NCBI GenBank assembly: GCA_050701115.1
Contig: JBOHER010000142.1
Coordinates: forward strand, 1-15,143
DNA length: 15,143 nucleotides
Source of the DNA: JBOHER01 sp050701115
GTDB taxonomy: Bacteria; Actinomycetota; Actinomycetes; Mycobacteriales; Pseudonocardiaceae
Direction: 5' to 3'
A program made the position numbers and the translations under genes. A model generated the notes under the pieces. The model was not told the origin of the DNA. It ran no database searches and saw nothing but the letters and a program-made list of their open reading frames with translations. Below are positions 1 through 8,699 of the stretch, one piece after another; positions within the stretch are counted from its first letter, which is position 1; every line of letters starts with the position of its first letter.

Positions 1-38
1 GCCGTACTCACCCGTTGCGAGGGTCTCGAACTCCACCT

Positions 39-1472
39 CTACAGCTGCATGGACTTCACCAGGAGGAACTCCTCCAGGGCGTAGCGCCCGAGCTCCCGGC
101 CGTGGCCGGACTGCTTGTAGCCGCCGAACGGCGCGAGCGGGTTGAACGCTCCCCCGTTGACGTCGACCTGCCCCGTCCGCAGCCGCCGCGCCACCGCGAG
201 CGCCCGCTCGTCGGAGCCGGAGAACACCGCACCGGCCAGCCCGTACACGGTGCTGTTCGCGATCCGCACCGCCTCGTCCTCGTCGCCGTAGGGCAGCACC
301 GACAGCACCGGACCGAAGATCTCCTCCTGCGCGATGACCATGTCCGGCCGAACCCCGGAGAACACCGTCGGCAGCACGAAGTAGCCCCGTTCGCAACCAT
401 CCGGCTTCTCCGGTCCACCGAAGGCAAGGGTCGCCCCGGCCTCGGCTCCGGCGCGGATGAAGCCGACCACCCGGTCGCGCTGGGTTTCCGAGACCATCGG
501 CCCGATGCGCGTCGCCGGGTCGGCCGGATCGCCGGGCACGTACTTGGCGGCCGCGGCCACGGCCATCTCCACCGCCTCGTCGTGCAGGGAGGCAGGCACC
601 AGCATCCTGGTCCACGCGTTGCAGCTCTGGCCGCCGTTGAGGAACGCGTTGGCGACTCCGAGCTTGACCGCCTTGGCCAGATCGGCATCGTCCAGCACCA
701 GGTTGGCCGACTTACCGCCCAGTTCGAGGGCGACCCGCTTGATCGTCTCCGCCGCCGCCGCCGACACCGAGCGACCAGCTCGGGTTGAGCCGGTGAAGGA
801 GACCATGTCCACGTCCGGGTGCGCCGCCAGCGCGGCGCCAACCACCGGCCCGGTGCCGTGCACGATGTTCACCACGCCTGCCGGCACGCCCGCCGCGGCC
901 AGCACCTCGGCCAGGATCCCGGTGTTCAGCGGAGCGACCTCGCTCGGCTTGAGCACCACGGTGCATCCGGCCGCCAGCGCGGGCGCCAGCTTCGCGACGA
1001 TCTGGTGCAGCGGGTAGTTCCACGGGGTGATCGCGGCGACCACACCGATCGGCTCCCGCTCGATCACGGAGTTACCGATCTCTTCACTGAAGACGAACTC
1101 GCCGCTCTCCACCAGGTCGGCCACCCCCTTGGACGTTGCCGCGGGCAGGCTCGCCTGCACCTTGGTGGCGAAGGTGATCGGCACACCCACCTCGGCGGTG
1201 AGAACGGCAGCGAAGTCGTCCCGGCGCGCGGCGATGCCCTCGGAGATCCGGCGCACGACGGCGGCGCGCTCGAGAACGGGCGTCCCGGCCCAGACGGGGA
1301 ACGCCGCCACCGCGGCCGCCACCGCGCGGTCGACGTCGGCCGGTGTCCCGGCAGGCACGGAACCGAGGACCTGCTCGGTCGCCGGATTGATGACGTCGAT
1401 GTGCTCGTCCGCTTCGTACCGGGTTTCGCCGTTGATCAGGTGTCCGATGCGGGTGGTCGCGGGCGCCGCCAT
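39..1472 (-). CDS. Aldehyde dehydrogenase family protein (NAD(P)-dependent)
   Basis: A complete cytosolic aldehyde dehydrogenase of 477 residues, the usual length for the ALDH superfamily, which oxidises an aldehyde to the acid with NAD(P)+. Visible family marks are TPWNYP around residue 152 (the conserved oxyanion-hole Asn), the cofactor-loop motif FTGST at 226-230, the general-base Glu250 in LELGGKS, and the nucleophilic Cys284 in GGQSCNA. The EEIFGPVLSV segment and the PFGGYKQSGHGRE segment near the C-terminus are also typical. The ATG at 1472 is chosen because AGGAGG sits four bases upstream; a longer frame begins at 1508 without a comparable site. The gene lies 71 bp downstream of the Rv2466c-like gene on the same strand, so the two may share a transcript. 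The substrate cannot be told from sequence. Confidence 0.93.
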   Translation of the reverse strand: MAAPATTRIGHLINGETRYEADEHIDVINPATEQVLGSVPAGTPADVDRAVAAAVAAFPVWAGTPVLERAAVVRRISEGIAARRDDFAAVLTAEVGVPITFATKVQASLPAATSKGVADLVESGEFVFSEEIGNSVIEREPIGVVAAITPWNYPLHQIVAKLAPALAAGCTVVLKPSEVAPLNTGILAEVLAAAGVPAGVVNIVHGTGPVVGAALAAHPDVDMVSFTGSTRAGRSVSAAAAETIKRVALELGGKSANLVLDDADLAKAVKLGVANAFLNGGQSCNAWTRMLVPASLHDEAVEMAVAAAAKYVPGDPADPATRIGPMVSETQRDRVVGFIRAGAEAGATLAFGGPEKPDGCERGYFVLPTVFSGVRPDMVIAQEEIFGPVLSVLPYGDEDEAVRIANSTVYGLAGAVFSGSDERALAVARRLRTGQVDVNGGAFNPLAPFGGYKQSGHGRELGRYALEEFLLVKSMQL

Positions 1473-1543
1473 GAGGCCTCCTAGTCGTGCGCGGGATCTA
1501 TTTCCCACCCTGTCACAACACGGAGCGTTGGCGCAGCCAGCCT

Positions 1544-2170
1544 TCAGTCGAAGCTGAGCTCGCCGGTTCGGGTGCGCTTGAGCTCGAAGAAGCCGGGATA
1601 GCGCGCCATCATTCGCGCACCGTCGAACATCTGCACCGCGTCCTCGCCCCGCGGAATCGAGGTCAACACCGGACCGAAGAAGGCCACCCCGTCGACGTGC
1701 ATGGTCGGCGTGCCGACGTCCATCCCCACCGGCTCCATGCCTTCGTGGTGGCTGGCACGCAAGGCCTCGTCGTAGGCGTCGGAGTCAGCGGCTTCGGCCA
1801 GTTCGAGCGGCAGGCCGACTTCGGTGAGCGCCTCCTTGATGACGACGTCGAGGTCGTTGTTGCCCTCGTTGTGGATGCGCGTTCCCAACGCGGTGTACAG
1901 GTCACGCAGCACCTTGTCACCGCTGTGCGCGGCGGCCGCGATCGCGACCCGCACCGGCCCCCACGCCTTGTCCATCAGCTCCCGGTACTTTTCTGGGAGG
2001 TCGCGGTCTTCATTGAGCACCGACAGGCTCATCACTCGAAATCGCAGGTCAATGTCCCGGTGCTGCTCCACCTCGATGATCCAGCGCGAAGCGATCCACG
2101 CGAACGGGCACACGGGGTCGAAGTAGAAGTCAACTGTGGTCGGCTCGGCGGTCTGTTGCGCGGTAGTCAT
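1544..2170 (-). CDS. Mycothiol-dependent nitroreductase / DsbA-like oxidoreductase, Rv2466c family
   Basis: A 208-residue thioredoxin-fold protein with an inserted helical domain, closely resembling M. tuberculosis Rv2466c, a mycothiol-dependent reductase that activates some nitro prodrugs and belongs to the SigH thiol-stress response. Shared stretches are FYFDPVCPFAW, RELMDKAWGPVRVAIAAAA, GTRIHNEGN, GTPTMHVDGVAFFGPVL and FFELKRTRTGE. The active site reads Cys-Pro-Phe-Ala near residues 21-24, whereas I recall Cys-Pro-Trp-Cys in Rv2466c; the nucleophilic Cys is kept and the resolving Cys is Ala. That suits a monothiol, mycothiol-dependent mechanism (inference). The start is the ATG at 2170, with GGGAG eight bases upstream; an in-frame TTG at 2173 is less likely. 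It is divergent from pepN, as Rv2466c is from Rv2467. Confidence 0.9.
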   Translation of the reverse strand: MTTAQQTAEPTTVDFYFDPVCPFAWIASRWIIEVEQHRDIDLRFRVMSLSVLNEDRDLPEKYRELMDKAWGPVRVAIAAAAHSGDKVLRDLYTALGTRIHNEGNNDLDVVIKEALTEVGLPLELAEAADSDAYDEALRASHHEGMEPVGMDVGTPTMHVDGVAFFGPVLTSIPRGEDAVQMFDGARMMARYPGFFELKRTRTGELSFD

Positions 2171-2220
2171 CAATCTCGCTCCCGGTATTCATGCCATGCG
2201 GAGAGTCTCCCTGCTACGCC

Positions 2221-2247
2221 CAACAGCGCCAGTGGCGTAGTTGTTCC
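2221..2247 (-). promoter_or_regulatory. Predicted SigH/SigR-type (thiol-stress ECF sigma) promoter
   Basis: Read on the minus strand, GGAAC (2247-2243) is followed by exactly 18 bases and then GTTG (2224-2221). This fits the GGAAC/T, about 18 bp, GTT pattern of mycobacterial SigH and Streptomyces SigR promoters. It lies about 50 bases upstream of the start of the Rv2466c-like gene, whose mycobacterial counterpart is an established SigH target. The agreement of motif, spacing, position and known regulon makes it better than a chance match. Confidence 0.65.
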
Positions 2248-2339
2248 ACGCTCATGCGTCCGGCAGCGGCCACAGCGCGCCGATCCATGATTGGATGCCA
2301 GGACTGACCAGTTCCGATTCACTGCTACCTGAGGTGCTT

Positions 2340-4904
<2,565 letters not shown>

Positions 4905-4912
4905 TCGAGAAG

Positions 4913-5200
4913 ATGGTGGCGGGCCCGACCGGGGTCGCTGCTGTGCTGTCTCGACCGGATACACCGGATGCGCCTGGCGACGTCACCTACCTACCTGCAC
5001 ACCACGCCGTCGTCTATGCTCTCGGTACGCTGCCGCTGAGGCAACGGGAGGTGCTGGTGCTGCGCTACTACGGCGGACTCAGCGAGCAGGAGATCGCCGA
5101 CGCGGCGGGGATCTCCAAGGGCACTGTGAAGTCGACAGCCAGCGGTGCGCTCGAGGCGCTGCAACACGCCATGCAGCAGGCCGAACGGGCCGACCGGTGA
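4913..5200 (+). pseudogene. Sigma-70 family (SigE-type ECF) factor fragment, region 4 only
   Basis: A 95-residue frame whose residues 35-90 are a clear ECF sigma region 4: LPLRQREVLVLRYYGGLSEQ followed by the helix-turn-helix ADAAGISKGTVKSTASGAL. The first 30 residues are not sigma-like, and region 2, which binds core polymerase and the -10 element, is absent; full proteins of this group have about 170 residues. It could therefore not work as a normal sigma factor. Either it is the 3' remnant of one, or a stand-alone DNA-binding protein (less likely). The start is uncertain: ATG 4913 has GAGAAG directly against it, and GTG 4916 is an alternative. Its TGA overlaps the GTG start of the LtrA gene, so translation through it may still feed the membrane protein. 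Confidence 0.7.
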
Positions 5201-6483
5201 GCGAGCCACCCGAGCGATCGGCGCCGCCCGGGCCGGCGACCTGGCGCAAGCGCGACCACGACGAGGCGCTACACGCCATCGAGCACCACGCCACGCCGGG
5301 CGGCCGCGGGTGGATGTTGCCGATGGTGGCCCGTGACACCGACGAGGAGCACCGGGCCGCCACCCCGCTGGAGCTGCTGTTCGACCTGTGCTTCGTGGTG
5401 GCCATCGCCCTCGCGGCGGCCAGCCTGCACCACGCCATCGCCGAGGACCACATCGGCCAGGGCCTTCTCGGGTTCACCATGGTCTTCTTCGCCATCTGGT
5501 GGGCCTGGATGAACTTCACCTGGTTCGCCTCCTCCTACGACACCGACGACGCGGCGTACCGGCTGACAACCCTGGTGCAGATGGCCGGGGTGCTGGTGCT
5601 GGCCGCAGGCGTCCCAAGCTTCTTCGAGGACGGCAACTTCAGCCTGGGCTGGGTCGGCTACGTGCTGATGCGGCTCGCGATGATCACCCAGTGGTTGCGA
5701 GCCGCCCGCGCCAACCCGGACCGGCGGCGCTGCGCGCTGCGCTACGCCGCGGGCATCTTCGCCTGCCAGATCTACTGGGTGCTGCTGGTCGTCGTGCCGC
5801 CGGAGCGGGTGTGGATGGTCTTCGCCGTCGGCATCCTGGCCGAGCTCGCCGTGCCGGTGTGGGCCGAGCGGGCCGAACCGACCACCTGGCACCCGCACCA
5901 CATCGCCGAGCGGTACGGGCTGTTCACGATCATCGTGCTCGGCGAGTCGATACTGGCCGCGACGACGGCCATGCAGGAAGCCATCGGCGCAGGCCACGCG
6001 CCGGGGCAGCTCGCCTCGCTGGCGGCGGCCGGCCTGGTGATCGTGTTCGCGATGTGGTGGCTGTACTTCAGCGTCCCGGCGCACAACGTGCTGACGACGA
6101 TGCGGACGGCGTTCGCCTGGGGCTACGGCCACGTGGTGATCTTCGGCTCCGCGGCTGCCGTCGGCGCCGGGCTGCAGGTGGCCGTGGACTACCATACGGG
6201 CGCAACGCAGCTTGGGCCGCTGGCCGCCGGGATGGCCACCGCCGTGCCCGTCGCCGGGTACCTGTTCAGCGTGTGGGTGCTGCAGATCCGGGTCTGTATG
6301 GAGGTGCACGGCATGCTGATGACGATGGCCTTCCCTGCGGCAGCGGTGCTGGTGCTGGCTTCGCCGTTCACCGGGGCGCCAATTCACGTGACCGCTGTGG
6401 TGCTCGCGGTGCTGGTGGCGATTGCGGTGGTCACCAGCCGTAAGCACACGGCGGCCGAACTCGAGCCGGGAGCGCGATCATGA
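5197..6483 (+). CDS. Low temperature requirement A (LtrA) family membrane protein
   Basis: A 428-residue integral membrane protein of the LtrA family, first linked to growth at low temperature in Listeria; its biochemical role is unknown. A hydrophilic N-terminus of about 45 residues with RAATPLELLFDLCFVVAIA leads into around ten or more hydrophobic segments. LtrA hallmarks are ELLFDLCFVVAIA, the WWAWMNFTWFASSYDTDD segment, and HHIAERYGLFTIIVLGES with its conserved His and Glu. The frame is open from 4813, but upstream sequence belongs to other frames. GTG 5197 is chosen because it overlaps the TGA of the sigma fragment (GTGA), indicating translational coupling; the ribosome binding site is weak. 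Together with the sigma fragment it sits between pepN and the DUF5130 gene, which are neighbours in M. tuberculosis. Confidence 0.88.
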   Translation: MSEPPERSAPPGPATWRKRDHDEALHAIEHHATPGGRGWMLPMVARDTDEEHRAATPLELLFDLCFVVAIALAAASLHHAIAEDHIGQGLLGFTMVFFAIWWAWMNFTWFASSYDTDDAAYRLTTLVQMAGVLVLAAGVPSFFEDGNFSLGWVGYVLMRLAMITQWLRAARANPDRRRCALRYAAGIFACQIYWVLLVVVPPERVWMVFAVGILAELAVPVWAERAEPTTWHPHHIAERYGLFTIIVLGESILAATTAMQEAIGAGHAPGQLASLAAAGLVIVFAMWWLYFSVPAHNVLTTMRTAFAWGYGHVVIFGSAAAVGAGLQVAVDYHTGATQLGPLAAGMATAVPVAGYLFSVWVLQIRVCMEVHGMLMTMAFPAAAVLVLASPFTGAPIHVTAVVLAVLVAIAVVTSRKHTAAELEPGARS

Positions 6484-6623
6484 GCGACAGCGACGAGCAA
6501 CTGGCGCAACCCGGCCCGCACTGCCCGCGCCGGAGCCGACCGGGCCGCTGACCTCGGGCTGGATCCTGGCGCTGGAACTTGCTCGGCCTGGCCACCGGAA
6601 CGATAATCGGCTACTCACAGTGA
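6480..6623 (+). pseudogene. Small decayed ORF coupled to the LtrA gene
   Basis: An ATG at 6480 overlaps the LtrA stop (ATGA) and opens a frame of 23 residues beginning MSDSDEQLAQPGP. A different frame then reads ALPAPEPTGPLTSGWILAL, and the first frame resumes as NLLGLATGTIIGYSQ before a TGA at 6621-6623. Joined, these would give a small protein of about 45 residues with a proline-rich head and one hydrophobic C-terminal segment. Two compensating frame changes suggest an eroded gene, but the protein is unrecognised and the reconstruction is inference. The alternative is that only the 23-residue peptide is made, or nothing. Confidence 0.35.
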
Positions 6624-6628
6624 TCTAG

Positions 6629-7117
6629 CTAGGGCTTGGGCACGGATCCGGCCTGGTCGGTCATCATGCGCAAGCCGCTGACCAGTCCACCGATCAGGTC
6701 ACCTTCCTTGAAGGACGCGACCATGCTCATGACGGCGAGCTTCGCGCCCCGTTCGGACAGCCGCTGGGCGGCGACCTCACCGGTGACGATTTCGACCACC
6801 CGCTCACCGGGCGACACCGCCACGAGGACGGACTCGCGCTCACGGGGACCGATGGTGTCGAACAGCCGCTCGGCACCGGCCCGGGTGTCCCTGCCAAGGG
6901 CACCGAGGTACACGCTGAAATCAAGACCGGTCTCCCGGCTGGCCAGGGTCAGCGCCTCGTCTAGCCGCGCCAGCTGGGCAGGCTTGAATGGGCCAGATGG
7001 AGTAGCCGGTTGGTACATCTTGGCGGCAGAGATTCGCCCGGTTGGAGTAATGACAGCGCCCGGCGGGAGATCGGCCTGGCTAACTTCGGCCGTGCGGGTC
7101 AGTTCACCAACTGCCAC
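6629..7117 (-). CDS. DUF5130 / TPM-domain family protein (Rv2468c-like)
   Basis: A 162-residue protein matching the actinobacterial DUF5130 family, a TPM-like fold of unknown function. Recognisable segments are PTGRISAAKMYQPA, FKPAQLARLDEALTLASRET, ESVLVAVSPGERVVEIVTGE and the very conserved KLAVMSMVASFKEGDLIGGL near the C-terminus. No membrane segment or signal peptide is evident. The GTG at 7117 is chosen because GGAGG lies five bases upstream; the frame stays open to 7186, but those residues are antisense to nothing conserved and overlap the ctaJ coding sequence. The start lies inside the end of ctaJ (14-base overlap), so the two are probably cotranscribed and perhaps coupled. The position matches Rv2468c beside pepN. 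Confidence 0.85.
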   Translation of the reverse strand: MAVGELTRTAEVSQADLPPGAVITPTGRISAAKMYQPATPSGPFKPAQLARLDEALTLASRETGLDFSVYLGALGRDTRAGAERLFDTIGPRERESVLVAVSPGERVVEIVTGEVAAQRLSERGAKLAVMSMVASFKEGDLIGGLVSGLRMMTDQAGSVPKP

Positions 7118-7358
7118 GGGCACCTCCGCGAACAGACGCGGCCTGCGGCCGCCCGTCAGATCCGGACACCGCGTGCCCGTGTGCACTGCCGACTCCGGCT
7201 GGGTTGGCGCCCCACCACACTGCGGGGTACTTCCAGTCCTGACCAGGCCGGTACCTGGGAGTATTGACGAACCTCGAGCGCAGTGTCAGCAGGCTCACAA
7301 GCCCGTACAGGGCCAGCGGAATGGCCACGAAGATCAGGATCGTTTCGACGACGCTCAC
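7104..7358 (-). CDS. ctaJ: Small membrane subunit of aa3-type cytochrome oxidase, CtaJ-like
   Basis: An 84-residue protein with one N-terminal transmembrane helix (residues 4-25, ETILIFVAIPLALYGLVSLL), a basic stop-transfer stretch, then RYRPGQDWKYPAVWWGANPA and the C-terminal GGARGSW. This architecture fits CtaJ, an accessory subunit described in the actinobacterial III2-IV2 respiratory supercomplex. The frame is open from 7499, but the GTG at 7358 begins the conserved part; no strong ribosome binding site precedes it. TACTCT (7370-7365 on the minus strand) lies six bases before the GTG, so a leaderless transcript is plausible. Its stop overlaps the start of the DUF5130 gene by 14 bases. The name rests on recalled family features; if wrong, it is still a conserved single-pass membrane protein. 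Confidence 0.75.
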   Translation of the reverse strand: MSVVETILIFVAIPLALYGLVSLLTLRSRFVNTPRYRPGQDWKYPAVWWGANPAGVGSAHGHAVSGSDGRPQAASVRGGARGSW

Positions 7359-7447
7359 ACCGGCAGAGTAACGGATGACCATCCCTGCCTCGGCACGCAG
7401 GCCCGCGACGCGCCGGTTAGCGCACCAGAACTGCCGTCCGCCGACTG

Positions 7448-7463
7448 CGGAGTGGTCACTCCG
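7448..7463. repeat. 16-bp inverted repeat, possible operator
   Basis: CGGAGTG and CACTCCG are perfect 7-base arms separated by GT. The dyad lies between the divergent ctaJ gene and the GTRVT-repeat gene, about 75-90 bases upstream of the predicted promoter of the latter. It could bind a dimeric regulator; no protein can be named. Confidence 0.4.
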
Positions 7464-7472
7464 ACGATGAGC

Positions 7473-7484
7473 CCAAGCGCTTGG
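7473..7484. repeat. 12-bp perfect palindrome
   Basis: CCAAGCGCTTGG reads identically on both strands and starts 10 bases after the 16-bp dyad in the same divergent intergenic region. Its central GCGC with flanking A/T resembles LacI-family half-site architecture, but that is a weak resemblance. Confidence 0.35.
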
Positions 7485-7535
7485 CGCAACGGTTGGCAAC
7501 TCAACGTATATCGAACCGCACTCAGCGCTAGCTCC

Positions 7536-7564
7536 TTGTTCGGGTCACGAAACCCTCGTAGTTT
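7536..7564 (+). promoter_or_regulatory. Predicted primary-sigma promoter for the GTRVT-repeat gene
   Basis: TTGTTC (7536-7541) and TAGTTT (7559-7564) are separated by exactly 17 bases, in a stretch clearly richer in A and T than its surroundings. Transcription would begin near 7571, leaving a leader of about 68 bases before the ATG at 7639. The spacer contains GGGTCACGAAACCC, a short dyad. Confidence 0.5.
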
Positions 7565-7638
7565 TTTCACCTGTACGGGGTGTGTGAGCCTCGTCAAATT
7601 TCCGAGACAAATACGCATCACATCCTGGAGGAAACGGA

Positions 7639-7803
7639 ATGCGCACGCTCACGATTGCTTCCAACACCGATGCCGAAATCGCCTTGATCGATGCTTCCGC
7701 CGAGCTTGGCACTCGTGTCACGTGCGGCACTCGCGTGACGCGCGGTACCCGGGTCACCCGTGGCACCCGCGTCACCGCAGGCACCCGCGTGACGGCCGCC
7801 TGA
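7639..7803 (+). CDS. Small GTRVT hexapeptide-repeat protein, possible peptide precursor
   Basis: A 54-residue protein I do not recognise. Residues 1-23 (MRTLTIASNTDAEIALIDAS, then AEL) form an acidic leader. Residues 24-52 are five perfect GTRVT units with variable sixth residues: C, R, R, A and a terminal A, then A. GGAGG at 7627-7631 stands seven bases before the ATG, close to ideal. The units use different synonymous codons: all five third positions vary among copies while no first or second position does, so selection acts on the protein. The leader is negative and the repeat region carries seven Arg, plus one Cys at residue 29, a layout seen in ribosomally made, modified peptides. A short beta-solenoid or a nucleic-acid-binding peptide are alternatives. 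The stop lies six bases from the convergent HNH stop. No maturation enzyme is nearby. Confidence 0.85.
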   Translation: MRTLTIASNTDAEIALIDASAELGTRVTCGTRVTRGTRVTRGTRVTAGTRVTAA

Positions 7804-7809
7804 CCCGGG

Positions 7810-8508
7810 CTAAGCGGCGGGGGCGCCCAGGTATTGGTGCCACTCCGGGTCCGCTTCGTTGACCTGAGCGAGCAGGCGCCAATGCGGGCCATGCGGAGCC
7901 CGCGGGTCGGTACGCAATGTCCACCCGAGTTCGCTCAACAGCCGGTCTGCCTTCCGGTGGTTGCACCTCGTGCAGCAGGCGACACAGTTCTGCCACGAAT
8001 GGGCACCACCACGACTGCGCGGCACGATGTGGTCGATCGTCTCCGCCTTGTTCGCGCAGTACACGCACCGGAAGCGATCCCGGTGCATGAGGCCTGCCCG
8101 GGTGAGGGGTACTTTTGCCCGATACGGAACTCGAACATAACTACTCAGCCTGATCACCGACGGCACCGGCACCGCGACTGTGGCCGAATGCAGCACCAGC
8201 CCGGCGGAGTCGCCGTGCACCACCTCGGCCTTGCCGCACACGATCAGCACCACCGCGCGCCGCAGCGGCAGCGCGGTCAGCGGCTCAAATGTCGCGTTGA
8301 GCAACAGCACCCGGCTTCGGCTCGGTGGCCCGACCCCGCTGTGGTCCCGCGAACGTCGGCGCCCGTGGCCCCGAGGTACTCGGGATCCGCGCGAGACGCG
8401 CGCATGAATGGACACTCCACTCAACTGTGTCGGCAGCACGATCCCGGATGTCTCCCCGCTCATACCTGGAGCGGGGGCATCAATCGGGGTCGGTTGTCGG
8501 TCAAACAC
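7810..8508 (-). CDS. HNH endonuclease family protein (Rv2469c-like)
   Basis: A 232-residue protein with a C-terminal HNH nuclease domain. Zinc-type cysteines Cys148, Cys151 (CVYC), Cys179 and Cys182 (CCTRC) frame the core; Asp159-His160 in DHIVPRSRGG, Asn174 and Asn183-His184 in CNHRK give the HNH pattern. VLLLNATFEPLTALPLRRAV at 67-86 is the well-conserved opening of this actinobacterial family, so the preceding 66 residues, rich in Arg and Gly, are an extension or are not translated. GTG 8508 is preferred because GAGGTGG lies four bases upstream; ATG 8463 and GTG 8415 are alternatives. The physiological substrate of the family is unknown. It takes the place of Rv2469c upstream of glbO. It converges with the GTRVT-repeat gene. 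Confidence 0.88.
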   Translation of the reverse strand: MFDRQPTPIDAPAPGMSGETSGIVLPTQLSGVSIHARVSRGSRVPRGHGRRRSRDHSGVGPPSRSRVLLLNATFEPLTALPLRRAVVLIVCGKAEVVHGDSAGLVLHSATVAVPVPSVIRLSSYVRVPYRAKVPLTRAGLMHRDRFRCVYCANKAETIDHIVPRSRGGAHSWQNCVACCTRCNHRKADRLLSELGWTLRTDPRAPHGPHWRLLAQVNEADPEWHQYLGAPAA

Positions 8509-8657
8509 TCGACCACCTCTGTCCGTCGCGAAACGCCCGCACCCGGCCGTGGCCGAGGGCCGCGGCTTCGCCGGGACCGACGCAGCTCACACTCGACCAC
8601 TGCCACGTGTGCAGGCATAGTCGACCACAGATCACACCTGAAACGCACGTCTGATAA

Positions 8658-8674
8658 GTGACGTGTCACGTGAC
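8658..8674. repeat. Two overlapping dyads upstream of the MscS gene
   Basis: GTGAC-GT-GTCAC (8658-8669) overlaps the perfect palindrome GTCACGTGAC (8665-8674). They lie in the divergent region between the HNH and MscS genes, 26 bases before the chosen MscS start, where a repressor or activator could act on the MscS-GlbO operon. No clear -35/-10 pair was found beside them. Confidence 0.35.
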
Positions 8675-8699
8675 TGCGACTTGACCGTGGAGTGAATTG

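Larger units (their letters stand above)
7359..7638. other. Divergent intergenic region between ctaJ and the GTRVT-repeat gene
   Basis: No protein is evident in these 280 bases. They hold the likely TACTCT -10 for ctaJ at 7370-7365, the two dyads at 7448-7463 and 7473-7484, the promoter at 7536-7564, and the GGAGG at 7627-7631. From about 7500 the stretch is noticeably richer in A and T than its neighbours. Confidence 0.6.

Noticed and set aside
1..11. Possible start (GTG at 11, minus strand) of another gene after the aldehyde dehydrogenase
   Set aside because: Only three codons are in the window and there is no good ribosome binding site.
5269..6447. Minus-strand frame of 392 residues opposite the LtrA gene
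   Set aside because: Rich in His, Arg and Gly without family resemblance; an antisense shadow of the membrane protein.
7360..7640. tRNA or CRISPR in the main intergenic region
   Set aside because: No cloverleaf with a TTCGA-type T loop and no spaced direct repeats were found. The only direct repeats are the coding GTRVT units.
7545..7892. Minus-strand frame with VTRVP repeats opposite the GTRVT gene
   Set aside because: No ribosome binding site, and the repeat there is a reflection of the plus-strand repeat. The third-position variation fits the plus-strand frame, not this one.
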